Shown: positions 8,114-17,031, counted from the first letter of the stretch. The stretch is 58,123 nucleotides of DNA from Thermoplasmata archaeon (GCA_027314165.1 DAHVCH010000015.1:1-58123); one strand, 5' to 3'. Notes: a model not told the origin generated them from the letters alone. Numbers and translations are program-made.

Positions 8114-9298
8114 ATGGAGCTCACGCGCGAGGAGGAGGCGGTCCTGCGGGGGGAGGGCGGTCCCCGGAAGCAGGAGTGCATGAAGATCCTCGTCACGCTG
8201 GGGGAGATGTACGGGGCCCGCAAGCTGCTCCCCATCTACTCCGTGCAGCTCTCCGGCATCTCCTACAAGACCATGGGCTCCGCCGGGACCGAGTTCCTGG
8301 AGGAGATGGCCCAGGAGGTCAAGTTCGCGGTCCCCACGACGATCAACCCTGCGGGGTACGACGTGGGAGGACCCGGGCTGGTCCGGACGAGCGACGACTT
8401 CCGGTCCAAACAGGACCGGATCGTGAAGGCCCTCATGACCATGGGCGCGGTGCCGACGTTCACCTGCACGCCCTACACGACGGACTTCGCCCCCCCGAAG
8501 GGGGCGCACCTCGCCTGGGCGGAGAGCTCTGCGGTGATCTACGCGAACAGCGTCCTTGGGGCCTATTCCAACCGGGAGGGGGCGCCCAGCGCCCTCGCGA
8601 GCGCGGTCCTCGGGAAGACCCCCGACCATGGCCTGCACCGACAGGAGGGCCGAAGGGCCCAGGTCGTGGTCGATGTGGACGTCTCCCAGGGCCCCATTCG
8701 CTACACGGTGCTGGGAGCCTACCTGGGCAAGCTCCTCGGACGCAAGATCCCCTACTTCCGCGGCGTCCGCCCCGACCTCGATGGACTGAAGGAGCTCGGC
8801 AGCTCGATGTCCGCCTGGGGGGCAGTGCCGATGATGCACGTCGAGGGCGTCACCCCGGAGGCCCACCTTCAGGACGTCCGCGGCCTGGAGCGGATCCAGG
8901 TGGACGCGGGAGTGGTGGGCGAGTTCCAGCGCTGCCTGGGATGCGACGAGAACCCCCAGCTCGTCGCGATCGGCTGCCCCCACTGCACGAAAGGGGAGCT
9001 CATCCAGATCGCCAAGGCGGTCAAGCAGAAGGGCCGCAAGCTCAAACCCGGCACGGAGCTCTGGGTCTGTTCGAACCGACAGGTGATCCGGGAGACCGCC
9101 TCCGCGGTAGAGGTCCTGCGCCAGGCCGGGGCCAAGGTCATCCAGGACACCTGCATGGTCGTGGCTCCGCTGTCCGACCAGTTCCCCGTGGCGGCGGTGA
9201 ACTCGGCGAAGGCCTCGTTCTACATGAACAAGAAGGCGTTCAGCGGTCAGAAGATCGTCTTCGACACGACCGAGAACCTCATCGAGAAGTACCTCTAG
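8114..9298 (+). CDS. Aconitase X catalytic (large) subunit, probable phosphomevalonate dehydratase large subunit
   Basis: A 394-residue AcnX protein. In archaea the family catalyses dehydration of (R)-5-phosphomevalonate in the archaeal mevalonate pathway, using an Fe-S cluster. Visible: LTREEEAVL at the N-terminus, SVQLSGISYKT, TTINPAGYD, TCTPYTTDF, the CLGCDEN and AIGCPHC cysteine segments (about residues 277-297), and AVNSAKASFYM near the C-terminus. The small subunit (DUF126), usually adjacent, is not in the neighbourhood and is presumably elsewhere. The ATG at 8114 is chosen from the TATA box at 8081. Confidence 0.9.
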   Translation: MELTREEEAVLRGEGGPRKQECMKILVTLGEMYGARKLLPIYSVQLSGISYKTMGSAGTEFLEEMAQEVKFAVPTTINPAGYDVGGPGLVRTSDDFRSKQDRIVKALMTMGAVPTFTCTPYTTDFAPPKGAHLAWAESSAVIYANSVLGAYSNREGAPSALASAVLGKTPDHGLHRQEGRRAQVVVDVDVSQGPIRYTVLGAYLGKLLGRKIPYFRGVRPDLDGLKELGSSMSAWGAVPMMHVEGVTPEAHLQDVRGLERIQVDAGVVGEFQRCLGCDENPQLVAIGCPHCTKGELIQIAKAVKQKGRKLKPGTELWVCSNRQVIRETASAVEVLRQAGAKVIQDTCMVVAPLSDQFPVAAVNSAKASFYMNKKAFSGQKIVFDTTENLIEKYL

Positions 9299-9411
9299 TC
9301 GGGGCCCTTCGGGCTCCGCCTCTCCCCTCCCGCGGACCTCCCCGCGGCCCGGTCCTTCTCAGCCTTCCACCCACCGCGGTCGCTTCGGACGGAGGGGCGA
9401 GGCCCCCATGA

Positions 9412-9423
9412 TTTACATATATA
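9412..9423 (+). promoter_or_regulatory. TATA box for the HAD phosphatase gene
   Basis: TTTACATATATA, the most AT-rich promoter in the window, is centred about 30 bases before the ATG at 9450, consistent with a leaderless mRNA. Confidence 0.7.
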
Positions 9424-9449
9424 CCAACGTGCGCATTTGACCCGCAGCC

Positions 9450-10151
9450 ATGATCCGGGCCGTGATCTTCGACAGGGCGGGGACGCTCGTCCGCGAGAGG
9501 CCGGGAGAGGAGGTGCTCCGGGAGATCCTCCACCCCATGGGTTACGAGCGCCCTCCGGAGGCCTACAAGAAGGCCGAGACGGCCTCGCGTCGACGCTGGC
9601 GGGAGAAGTACCAGGGGCTGCCCCGGGGTCACCGATGGAGCCGGGAGGTCCGTCGCGACTGTCTGCAGGCCGCCCTGGAGGTGCTCGCCCTCCCGGGAGA
9701 CCAGGAGGAGCTTCTGGCCCGGCTCGACGAGCAATGGGACGCCCTCCGGGTCCATGGGCTCTACGGAGGGGTTCTCCCCTGCCTCGTCGCGCTCGCCTCC
9801 GCGCGCATCCCGATGGGCGTGCTGGCCCAGACGCTGAGAAGCTCCCTCGAGGTCCGCGCCGAGCTGGAGCGGCTCGGAGTCGGGCGGTACTTCGGGGCGA
9901 TCCTCTCGGTAGAGGATACCGAGTGGGACAAGCCGGACCCGAAGCTGTTCCGCGCGGTGGCCGATCGCCTCGAGCGCCCCGTGTCGGAGGTCCTGTTCGT
10001 CGGTGACGATCTCGCGAAGGACGTTGTCGGGGCCCGTTCCGCGGGGATGTTCGCGGTGCTCGTGGACCGGCATGGCGCGACGACCGCGGCAGGAGTTGCC
10101 TCCGTCACGACGCTCGCCCAGATCCCGGGCCTGCTGGACACCTTCGGGTGA
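9450..10151 (+). CDS. HAD-superfamily phosphatase/hydrolase
   Basis: A 233-residue HAD hydrolase. Motif I is FDRAGTLV near residue 8: the nucleophile Asp is present but the usual second Asp is Ala, as in phosphonoacetaldehyde hydrolases (DxAGT). Motif II is the Thr in VLAQTLRSS, motif III the Lys in DKPDPKLF, and motif IV VGDDLAKDVVGA. The alpha-helical cap (about residues 20-100) is of the C1 type found in phosphoglycolate phosphatases. Substrate cannot be read from the sequence. The gene has its own strong TATA box and stands alone. Confidence 0.85.
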   Translation: MIRAVIFDRAGTLVRERPGEEVLREILHPMGYERPPEAYKKAETASRRRWREKYQGLPRGHRWSREVRRDCLQAALEVLALPGDQEELLARLDEQWDALRVHGLYGGVLPCLVALASARIPMGVLAQTLRSSLEVRAELERLGVGRYFGAILSVEDTEWDKPDPKLFRAVADRLERPVSEVLFVGDDLAKDVVGARSAGMFAVLVDRHGATTAAGVASVTTLAQIPGLLDTFG

Positions 10152-10152
10152 C

Positions 10153-10168
10153 GGACGGGGACCCGTCC
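10153..10168 (+). terminator. Hairpin after the HAD gene
   Basis: GGACGGG (10153-10159) pairs with CCCGTCC (10162-10168) directly after the TGA. No T-run follows at once, so a terminator role is tentative. Confidence 0.3.
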
Positions 10169-10217
10169 AGGCGCCTAGAGCGCGAGCTTATCTTGGGGTT
10201 CCAATCGGCCCCCCATC

Positions 10218-11162
10218 ATGCGGCGCCTGATCGTCCATGGTGGGGCCGGTCGCATCACGCCCGAGCACGGAGAGGAGGCGCTCCGTGGCCTCCGTTCCGC
10301 CCTCGACGCCGGGTGGGGAGAGATCGATGACGCGACCGAGGCCGCCGTGGCGGCCGTCCGCTGGATGGAAGACTCCGGGAAGTTCAACTGCGGTCGCGGG
10401 GCCGTCCTGAACCTCCGGGGACGGGCCGAGCTCGACGCCGCGCTCGTGACCGGCCGCGGGGAGGCCGGTGCCGTCTCCAACCTCACGTGGACCCCGCGGG
10501 CGATCGCGGTCGCTCGGAAGGTCATGGAGGAGACCCCGCACGTTCTCCTCTGCGGGCGGGGGGTCGACCGGTTCGCGAAGGCGATGGGATTCCCGAAGGA
10601 GCGCATCGGGACCTCCGCCCGGCGGAAGCTCTACCTGGAGCTCCGGCGCGACCTCGAGAAAGGCAAGGGCGACCGTGGCCGGTGGTCCGACGGGAGACCG
10701 TCGCGACATCCGGCGTGGTGGACCCCGCTGCGCAAGCTGGTGCGGGAGCACCCCGAGCTGCTCCATGGGACCGTCGGCGCGGTCGCGCTCGACGCCAAGG
10801 GACGCCTCGCCGCCGCGACCTCCACGGGGGGCATCTTCCTCAAGATGGAGGGACGGGTCTCGGACAGCTCCCTCGTCGGCTGCGGCACCTACGCCGGCAC
10901 GGACCTGGGCATCTCCGCCACCGGGATCGGGGAAGTGATCATCCGACACATGCTGACGCGCTCGATCGCCGAGCGCTACCGCCTCCGGCACGAGGGCGTG
11001 CAGGCCGCCGCCGAGAGGACGATCGCCCAGATGCCGGACGACTCGGTGGGCATCGTGGCCTTGGACCGCAAAGGGCGCTTCGCCGTGGCTCGGAACACCT
11101 CGAACATCGCGTGGGGGAGCCGCTCGGAGGGCACCTCCTCGGTCCGTTGCGGCCTCGAGTGA
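10218..11162 (+). CDS. Isoaspartyl peptidase/L-asparaginase (Ntn hydrolase)
   Basis: A 314-residue Thr-type N-terminal nucleophile hydrolase, made as a precursor that cleaves itself. The expected cut is before Thr185 in HGTVGAVALD, giving an alpha subunit starting VHGGAG and a beta subunit with STGG and GCGTYAG. It hydrolyses beta-aspartyl peptides or L-asparagine. GRGAVLNLRGRAELDAALV matches the alpha-subunit core. A weak TATA-like CTTATC at 10187 lies about 28 bases before the ATG. The alpha/beta linker carries about 30 charged residues (LEKGKGDRGRWSDGR region) more than compact homologues, which should be removed or disordered. Confidence 0.92.
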   Translation: MRRLIVHGGAGRITPEHGEEALRGLRSALDAGWGEIDDATEAAVAAVRWMEDSGKFNCGRGAVLNLRGRAELDAALVTGRGEAGAVSNLTWTPRAIAVARKVMEETPHVLLCGRGVDRFAKAMGFPKERIGTSARRKLYLELRRDLEKGKGDRGRWSDGRPSRHPAWWTPLRKLVREHPELLHGTVGAVALDAKGRLAAATSTGGIFLKMEGRVSDSSLVGCGTYAGTDLGISATGIGEVIIRHMLTRSIAERYRLRHEGVQAAAERTIAQMPDDSVGIVALDRKGRFAVARNTSNIAWGSRSEGTSSVRCGLE

Positions 11163-11336
11163 GCGAGTGAGCCCGAGGAGGGTGCCGGTCGTCCGGTGGA
11201 GCGGCGCTCCGCCGCCGGTCTCGTCCGCCCTCCGTCCCTTGGCTCGAGACCCGGCTCAAAACGTTCAAGTACGGGCGTGCGCATAACTACGGTGCCAAGG
11301 TGGGCGGAGCGCCCTCCTCGGCTTCTGAGGACCTCA

Positions 11337-11978
11337 ATGAGCGGACGCGAGTCTCGCCCTACCGACCAGTCGGCGAGGAGCCTCGACGAGATCACGATAC
11401 CGAAGTGGGCGGCGCGCGGAAAGGAAGAGGCCCCGACGGCGGGTGGGGAGGACCCGCCGGTAGTGGCCCGGAACGCCCGCGGGGGAGATGTCTCCCGGTC
11501 CGCGAAGGGTCACCGGTGGCACCCTTCCTTCCGCGCGCGTCAAGCCCTGGAGGAGAGGAGCGGCTCGCCTCTCGAGAACGCCGTCCAGCTCTTCCACCGG
11601 GCCGAGATCATGGGGGAGATCCTCCAGGAGACCGGGACCTCCTCCCCCGAGCTCTTCGTCGTGGCCCGGGAGGACATTCCCGGCAGCGAGGGGATCGGAT
11701 TCTCCTCGATCATGCTCGTCTGGGTCCCTGGCGACGGCTTCGGCCTCATGACGTGGGACGACGGGGAGAGCCACCTGCTCGAGACCTACCATTCACCCGA
11801 GGAGCTCGCGGAGGGCCGTGCCCCTTACCGGCTCCTCGTCGCCGCCACCCGCAACATGCTCGCCGATGACGCGGGGGCGCGCTTGGTCCGACTTCAAGAG
11901 AACTCCCGTCGACTTCAGCAGTGGGAACGGGAGGGGGCCGATCGGCCCGGGCACACAGCTCCCCTTGAATCGCCCTGA
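11337..11978 (+). CDS. Hypothetical soluble protein
   Basis: A 213-residue protein I do not recognise. Residues 1-60 are polar and low-complexity. From about 60 there is a folded-looking domain with an amphipathic helix (ENAVQLFHRAEIMGEIL), strands ELFVVARED and SSIMLVWVPGDGFGLMTW, and a C-terminal helix rich in Gln, Arg and Glu. No signal peptide or membrane helix is seen. ATG 11337 is preferred over the longer 11196 start, whose extra 47 codons look non-coding. It has no obvious partner gene. Confidence 0.6.
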   Translation: MSGRESRPTDQSARSLDEITIPKWAARGKEEAPTAGGEDPPVVARNARGGDVSRSAKGHRWHPSFRARQALEERSGSPLENAVQLFHRAEIMGEILQETGTSSPELFVVAREDIPGSEGIGFSSIMLVWVPGDGFGLMTWDDGESHLLETYHSPEELAEGRAPYRLLVAATRNMLADDAGARLVRLQENSRRLQQWEREGADRPGHTAPLESP

Positions 11979-12157
11979 ACCCCCAACCCGAGGCACGGGC
12001 CCGGTAAACCTCTCCCGTCCCCTGCTCCCCTACCCGCCCTGTCCTTTCGCCTTGGGCAAGACGCGTTCGCGTTCGCCCACCTGCGTTCCATCCCCGGGGC
12101 GTCCGGGGAACCCCTGACCCCGAGCCTCGGAGACCTCCTCCGAGGCCGCACGGGTGC

Positions 12158-13255
12158 TCATCCCCAGAAGGTGAGCGCCTTGGGGACGACCTCGTAGAGG
12201 ACCGGCAGGTTCCCCACGACGTCCCCGTCCGCCTCGACGATCTGCTCGGCCGCGGTCCCTCCCTGGGCCTCCACCTGGAGCTGGGTGCCCCGCCATGAGA
12301 GGATGTCCTTGAGCGCGAGGTGCTTGCCGGAACGGAACTTGGACAGGTTGAGGAGCAGGCGTAGACGCGAGACGGGTCCGACGGAGATCATGTCGAAGAG
12401 ACCGTCGGTGGGGTCCGAGTTTGGGGAGGAGAGCATGCCGCCGCCCGAGTACCTCCCGATGGCCACCACGAGATTGCTGAGCCCGTAGGTGTCCTTCGGA
12501 GCGCTCGCACCTTGCATGTGCACCGGCAGCGGGTGGTGGTGGAAGAGCTCGGGGAGGACGGCGCGCGAGTAGGCGCCTTCCCTGCCGGCCCCGCCCTTCT
12601 TCTGGTTGACGCGCCGTACCACCTTGGCCCCGAAGCCCACGTACGACTGGTTGACGAAGTAGCGCACGCGCGGTGGGGTCTCACCCAGGAAAGTGAGACG
12701 CCCGACATCGAGCTCGCGCGGGACGCCCGCGGCGATGAGCGGGACCACTTCGGCAGGGTCCCTGGGAAGTCCGAGCCCGCGCGCGAAGTCGCTCCCGCTC
12801 CCGATCGGTAGCACGGCCAGGGCCGGGGGGGTGGCGTGCGTCATGGGAGGTTCGGAGAGGACGCCGTCGACCACCCCGCTGAGCGTCCCGTCGCCCCCGG
12901 CGGCGATGACCAGGTCCGCGCCTTCGCGAACCGCGCGCCGCCCTAGGGCGGCCTCCTCCTGGGGACGTGTGGTCCTCAAGACCGTGAGGACCGGAAAGCG
13001 CGTCTTGATCGGGACCTCGAGCTCCGTCCAGCGCTGCTCGCCCTTCCGTCCACCCGCCCACGGGTTGAGCACGACGTACACGCGTTGGGGGGTGGGCCGA
13101 GAGATCTCGGGCGGCATGGAGGGCCCGCGCCCGGAGCCCGAGGCCGTGCCCGAGGCTGTGCCCGAGGCTGAGGCTGAGGTCGACAGGGCGGAGGGGGGAG
13201 CGGGTGGAGAGGGGGAGGAGGTGGAAGCGGCGGAGGTGCTGCTGGAAGCGCTCAC
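12158..13255 (-). CDS. Diacylglycerol kinase-like lipid kinase (YegS/LCB5 family)
   Basis: A protein of up to 365 residues with the DAGK catalytic fold: VYVVLNPWAGGRKG, the nucleotide motif AAGGDGTL and PIGSGSDFARGLGLP, then the C-terminal beta domain ending in EADGD. It would phosphorylate a lipid hydroxyl, such as diacyl- or dialkylglycerol, at the membrane surface. The GTG at 13255 overlaps the glpD-like stop as GTGA, supporting translational coupling, but would add a Ser/Ala/Thr-rich repetitive leader. An alternative start, ATG 13117, begins right at the domain. Last gene of a three-gene operon. Confidence 0.88.
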   Translation of the reverse strand: MSASSSTSAASTSSPSPPAPPSALSTSASASGTASGTASGSGRGPSMPPEISRPTPQRVYVVLNPWAGGRKGEQRWTELEVPIKTRFPVLTVLRTTRPQEEAALGRRAVREGADLVIAAGGDGTLSGVVDGVLSEPPMTHATPPALAVLPIGSGSDFARGLGLPRDPAEVVPLIAAGVPRELDVGRLTFLGETPPRVRYFVNQSYVGFGAKVVRRVNQKKGGAGREGAYSRAVLPELFHHHPLPVHMQGASAPKDTYGLSNLVVAIGRYSGGGMLSSPNSDPTDGLFDMISVGPVSRLRLLLNLSKFRSGKHLALKDILSWRGTQLQVEAQGGTAAEQIVEADGDVVGNLPVLYEVVPKALTFWG

Positions 13256-14910
13256 GGGGACTCGGAACCTCCGCGGGCCGCCAGGACCGCTTGGGTCTCA
13301 AAGCGAGCTCTCGCCAGATAATCCTCTCGCTGGCGGTCCCGTTCCGCGTCGGTCCAGCCCAGCAGGCCCTGGACCTCCCGCGCGACCTCGCTCACGAGCT
13401 CCGGGAACGCGGGGTCCAACCGCTGCAAGGTGTGCAGACGACGGTCGATGACGTCCCCGAGGGTCCCCGCGCCGGCCACGCGCACGGAGGCCCCGACCCA
13501 GGGGGACAGGGAGCCGCTCCAGCTCTCTCTCGGGGCCCGAAGGACCTCCGAGGTGAGCGTCGCACCGGGGCAGGGGGTCCGCTCCCAGCGTGGCGGGAAG
13601 GCCCACCAGTTCCACTCGGAGGTGGTGGGGGGCGACCCTTGGGCCGGGGATGTGGAGGAGCTCGTCGCGGACCGGACGTCGCCGATGCCCGAGACCTTGA
13701 GCGCCCTTTCCGCCATGGCCCGATGCGTCGTCAGTTTGCCGCCCACGACGGTGAGGAGACCGCTCGCGTCCCGATGGACGACGTCCTCGCGCGAGAGGTC
13801 GTTCGTCCGGGCGGCGGGTCCGGCCAGCAGAGGTCTCAGGCCGGCATAAACGTCGACCACATCCTTGGGCCCCAGATGGAGCGACGGGAAGTGCCGCCGC
13901 GCGACCTCGAGAAGGTAGCGGACATCGTCCGGCTCCGCCCGAACACGGTCCGGGTCTGGCGGGGCCTCCGTGTCCGTGGTGCCGACGATCGCGAGAGGGC
14001 CGTAGGGAAGGGCGAAGACCCACCGCCCCTCTGGTGCGCCCAGCACCACGGCCACGTCCAGAGGCAGCCGCTCGCGACGGAAGACCAGGTGCACTCCCTT
14101 GGAGGGACGGAGGGCGGGAGACCGCTCCCCTCCCGCCCACGAGGTGGACCAGACCCCCGCGGCGTTGATCACCCGCTTCGCCCGGATCTCCCCCGTGGCG
14201 CCGGTGAGACGGTCGCGGACGGCCACGCCGCGGAGCTCCCCCTTCTCGAGGAGCGGCGCGACCGCCTCGACGTGGTTGACCGCGACCGCCCCCCGCTCGA
14301 CGGCCTGGCCGACCCGGACGAGCGTCAGGAGCGTGTCATCCACCACGCCTTCGAAGTAGAGCACTCCCCCGTGGACCCCCTCCATCGCGAGGAACGGGAC
14401 ACGGGAGGCGACCTCGCTCCGGGAGAGCAGGCGGCGGGGGCCCAGCGAGAGGCGGCCGGAGAGCCGCTCGTAGAGCCAGGTCCCGAAGCGGAGGGAGAGA
14501 CGGTGGCCGAGCCCCCCGTCGAGCGGGAGGAGGAACTCCGTTCGCTGGACCCGGTCCGGTCCGAGCGCGCGCACGAGCCGTCCGCGCTCGAGGAGCGCCT
14601 CCCGCACGAGCCGGATCTTCCTTTGCTGGAGGTAGCGCAAGCCTCCGTGCAGCATCTTGGACGTCGCGCCGGAGGTCCCGCCGCCGAAGTCCTCCCGTTC
14701 CACGAGCACGACGCGGGCTCCCCGCCGGGTCGCCTCGGACGCGATCCCCGCCCCTGTGATCCCCCCGCCCACGACGAGCAGGTCGAAAGGTCCCTCGAGG
14801 AGGGCCTTCCACCTTTCGGCCCGCGTCCCCAGAGAGCGGTGGGGCGCGCCGCCCGCCCCGGCTTCCGTCGGGCGGGTGGACGGGGCGGCCGGGGTCGACG
14901 CGACGGACAC
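13252..14910 (-). CDS. glpD: FAD-dependent glycerol-3-phosphate dehydrogenase (GlpD/GlpA-like)
   Basis: A 552-residue flavoprotein that oxidises sn-glycerol 3-phosphate to dihydroxyacetone phosphate and passes electrons to the membrane quinone pool. The FAD site LLVVGGGITGAGIA is at about residue 45, followed by EREDFGGGTSGATSKMLHGGLRYLQ, INAAGVW and VVGGKLTTHR; a C-terminal DUF-type helical domain ends the protein. Residues about 410-450 are unusually rich in Ser, Thr, Pro and Trp, so a pair of compensating indels there is possible. The GTG start is 15 bases after the AGPS-like stop. Its product, DHAP, is the natural backbone for AGPS-type chemistry. Confidence 0.9.
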   Translation of the reverse strand: MSVASTPAAPSTRPTEAGAGGAPHRSLGTRAERWKALLEGPFDLLVVGGGITGAGIASEATRRGARVVLVEREDFGGGTSGATSKMLHGGLRYLQQRKIRLVREALLERGRLVRALGPDRVQRTEFLLPLDGGLGHRLSLRFGTWLYERLSGRLSLGPRRLLSRSEVASRVPFLAMEGVHGGVLYFEGVVDDTLLTLVRVGQAVERGAVAVNHVEAVAPLLEKGELRGVAVRDRLTGATGEIRAKRVINAAGVWSTSWAGGERSPALRPSKGVHLVFRRERLPLDVAVVLGAPEGRWVFALPYGPLAIVGTTDTEAPPDPDRVRAEPDDVRYLLEVARRHFPSLHLGPKDVVDVYAGLRPLLAGPAARTNDLSREDVVHRDASGLLTVVGGKLTTHRAMAERALKVSGIGDVRSATSSSTSPAQGSPPTTSEWNWWAFPPRWERTPCPGATLTSEVLRAPRESWSGSLSPWVGASVRVAGAGTLGDVIDRRLHTLQRLDPAFPELVSEVAREVQGLLGWTDAERDRQREDYLARARFETQAVLAARGGSESP

Positions 14911-14925
14911 GGGTGCGGGGGCCCC

Positions 14926-16785
14926 CTACCGCCCGGCCGCTCCGCCCTTCGGCCGGGAGGATGCCGGGTCGACGCGGGGCTCGGGGAGCGTCTTGCCGGG
15001 GTTCAGGATCCCCAGCGGGTCGAACGAGGTCTTGGCCGCGTGGAGCGTGAGCCCGGCCAAGGACTTCCGATACCCGCCCACCCACGGCCGGTGCATCTTG
15101 CCGACCCCGTGATGGTGGGACAGCACGCCGCCGGCTCGCAGCAGGGTCTCGGTCGCGGCCTCCTTCAGAGAGAGCCACTGCCCGACCGGGTCCTGGGGGT
15201 CCTGCGGCGCGATGATGGTGAAGTAGAGCCCGGTCCCGGTGGACGAGGTGTGGGAGAGGTGAGCCGCGGTGAGGATGGGGAACTTCCCCCGCCGGGCCGT
15301 GCTCTGGAGCGCATCGTGGACCTGGCTCGCGAGGCCCTTGATCTCGCTCCAAGCGGCCCCGGTCTCCAGGGTCTCGACCAGCCAGCCGTCCTCCAAGAGG
15401 TCGTCCCGGAGGTAGGGCAGCAGGAAGCGTTCCTTGAGCCAGAGGTCCCCCGCCTTCGAACCGATGTCCGTTCCACCGTGGGCGCGCAGAACCTCCCGAC
15501 GGCGCTCGTCGCCGTGACGGACCTCCCGCTCCGTGCCCTCGTAGCCGATGACGGCCAGGCACATGGATCCCTCCTCGAGCTTGCGCAGTCCCAGATATCC
15601 GGTCTCGATCCTCGCTCGGACGCGCTCCCCTGTGGTCTCGGCGGGGGGCCGCCCCTCGAGCGTGAGGAGGGTCTCCTGCGCGTCGGCGATCCGGAGGACG
15701 GCGGGGTGCGGAGCCTCCTGGGAGAGGTCGCGCGCGGCGTCGATCCCGCTCTCCCAGTCGGGGAAGATCGCGAGCCGGTAGGACCTTCGCGCGGGCAGCG
15801 GGTCCACGGCGAGCGTCGCTTCGACGAAGATCCCGAGCGTCCCTTCCGAACCGGGGAAGAGCAGCGACGGGTCCGGGCCGGAGGACTCCGTGACCCCGCG
15901 CTCCCATCGGTACGTTCCGACGGGGGTGACCACCGTCGCGCCCCGCAGGCGTTCGGCGACCTCCCCGTACCGCGACGAGGCCTGGCCGGAGGATCGCGTC
16001 GCGATCCAGCCGCCCAAGGTCGAGAACTCGAAGGACTGGGGAAAGTGCCCGAGCGTGAACTTCCGATCGTTGAGGTACTTCTCGAGGTCCGGGCCGGGGA
16101 TGCCGCACTGGAACCTGGCGAGGCGGCTCATCTCGTCGAGCCCGAGCGGGTCCATGAGCCGCTGGAGGGAGAGCGTCAGTACCCCCCGGTGCCCCCCGCG
16201 CTCGGGGTCGACCCCGCCGACGACACTGGTGCCTCCCCCCCACGGGACGACTGCGAGGTCGTGGGTGTGGGCGTAGCGGAGGATGTCTTCCACCTCCTGC
16301 AGGGAGGCCGGATGGACCACGAGGTCCGTGAGCTGGTGCAGATGCCCCCTGCGGGCGATGACCACGTCCACGTAGGACCGGCCGAAGGAGTGGAGCAGCC
16401 GTTCCTCGCGTTCGTCGCTTGCCGCCCCCGTCGGGAGCAGGGCCCGGATCGCCTGCACCTCGGCCGCGTCGAGCCGCCCGGGAGGGATCGAAAGGGTCTC
16501 GAGGTCCGCCCCGGGACCCCCCGCACCCAGCGAAGGCACGCCGAGCTCGTGGCGGAGGAACTCCTTCAGCCGTTGCGAGCGGCTCGGCGGGAACCGGTGC
16601 GTGATGTTCCCCCAGGCCCACCAACGGGCTCCGGAGAAGTGCGGGGACGGATGGAGCGCCCGGCCTCCACCCCCGCTCGCAGGAGCCCGGGCCGGCGGGG
16701 AAGATGCGTTGGAGCTCGTCGGCTCCCCGGCCTTGGGTTTGGGCGATGCGGGGGGTGGGGGGGACGATGCCGTCGGGGCGGTCAC
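14926..16785 (-). CDS. Alkyldihydroxyacetonephosphate synthase-like FAD-linked oxidase
   Basis: A 619-residue flavoprotein of the VAO/PCMH family, closest in pattern to AGPS, which swaps the acyl chain of acyl-DHAP for a fatty alcohol to make the ether bond. After about 45 low-complexity residues come WWAWGN, the FAD domain with VVPWGGGTSVVGG, LGHFPQS, and ATRSSGQASSRYG, and FPGSEGTLGI. The AGPS active-site His cluster appears near residue 565 as SHHHGVGKMHRPW. Related D-lactate or glycolate oxidases lack that His triplet. First gene of the operon with glpD and a lipid kinase. Confidence 0.85.
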   Translation of the reverse strand: MTAPTASSPPPPASPKPKAGEPTSSNASSPPARAPASGGGGRALHPSPHFSGARWWAWGNITHRFPPSRSQRLKEFLRHELGVPSLGAGGPGADLETLSIPPGRLDAAEVQAIRALLPTGAASDEREERLLHSFGRSYVDVVIARRGHLHQLTDLVVHPASLQEVEDILRYAHTHDLAVVPWGGGTSVVGGVDPERGGHRGVLTLSLQRLMDPLGLDEMSRLARFQCGIPGPDLEKYLNDRKFTLGHFPQSFEFSTLGGWIATRSSGQASSRYGEVAERLRGATVVTPVGTYRWERGVTESSGPDPSLLFPGSEGTLGIFVEATLAVDPLPARRSYRLAIFPDWESGIDAARDLSQEAPHPAVLRIADAQETLLTLEGRPPAETTGERVRARIETGYLGLRKLEEGSMCLAVIGYEGTEREVRHGDERRREVLRAHGGTDIGSKAGDLWLKERFLLPYLRDDLLEDGWLVETLETGAAWSEIKGLASQVHDALQSTARRGKFPILTAAHLSHTSSTGTGLYFTIIAPQDPQDPVGQWLSLKEAATETLLRAGGVLSHHHGVGKMHRPWVGGYRKSLAGLTLHAAKTSFDPLGILNPGKTLPEPRVDPASSRPKGGAAGR

Positions 16786-16811
16786 GGCAGAGCATGGGTA
16801 GGGAGAGGGCT

Positions 16812-16818
16812 GTTAAGG
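16812..16818 (-). promoter_or_regulatory. TATA-like box for the AGPS-glpD-lipid kinase operon
   Basis: On the minus strand CCTTAAC lies about 30 bases before the GTG at 16785, the leaderless spacing seen elsewhere in the window. Confidence 0.5.
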
Positions 16819-16885
16819 ACTGCGGGCGACGGGGAACGCTTCTCTCCGCGAGGGACCCGTGGGCCCGGGCCAGGGGCCCACAGAA

Positions 16886-16915
16886 GGAGGAGGGAGGGAG
16901 GAGGGAGGGTGGGGG
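16886..16915 (+). other. G-quadruplex-capable G-tract run
   Basis: Five runs of three or more G (16892-16894, 16896-16898, 16903-16905, 16907-16909, 16911-16915) separated by one to four bases. It sits between the divergent promoters of the AGPS operon (minus strand) and the first ABC exporter (plus strand). Confidence 0.55.
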
Positions 16916-17031
16916 TCCGCCATGGGACGGGCCGTGCACGCGAGGGGTGCCGGAGCGCAACGGGCCGGGCCGGCGCGCCCGAAGGAGTGCGGACGGGCCA
17001 GGACGTGACCGAACCGCCATTTGATGAGACA

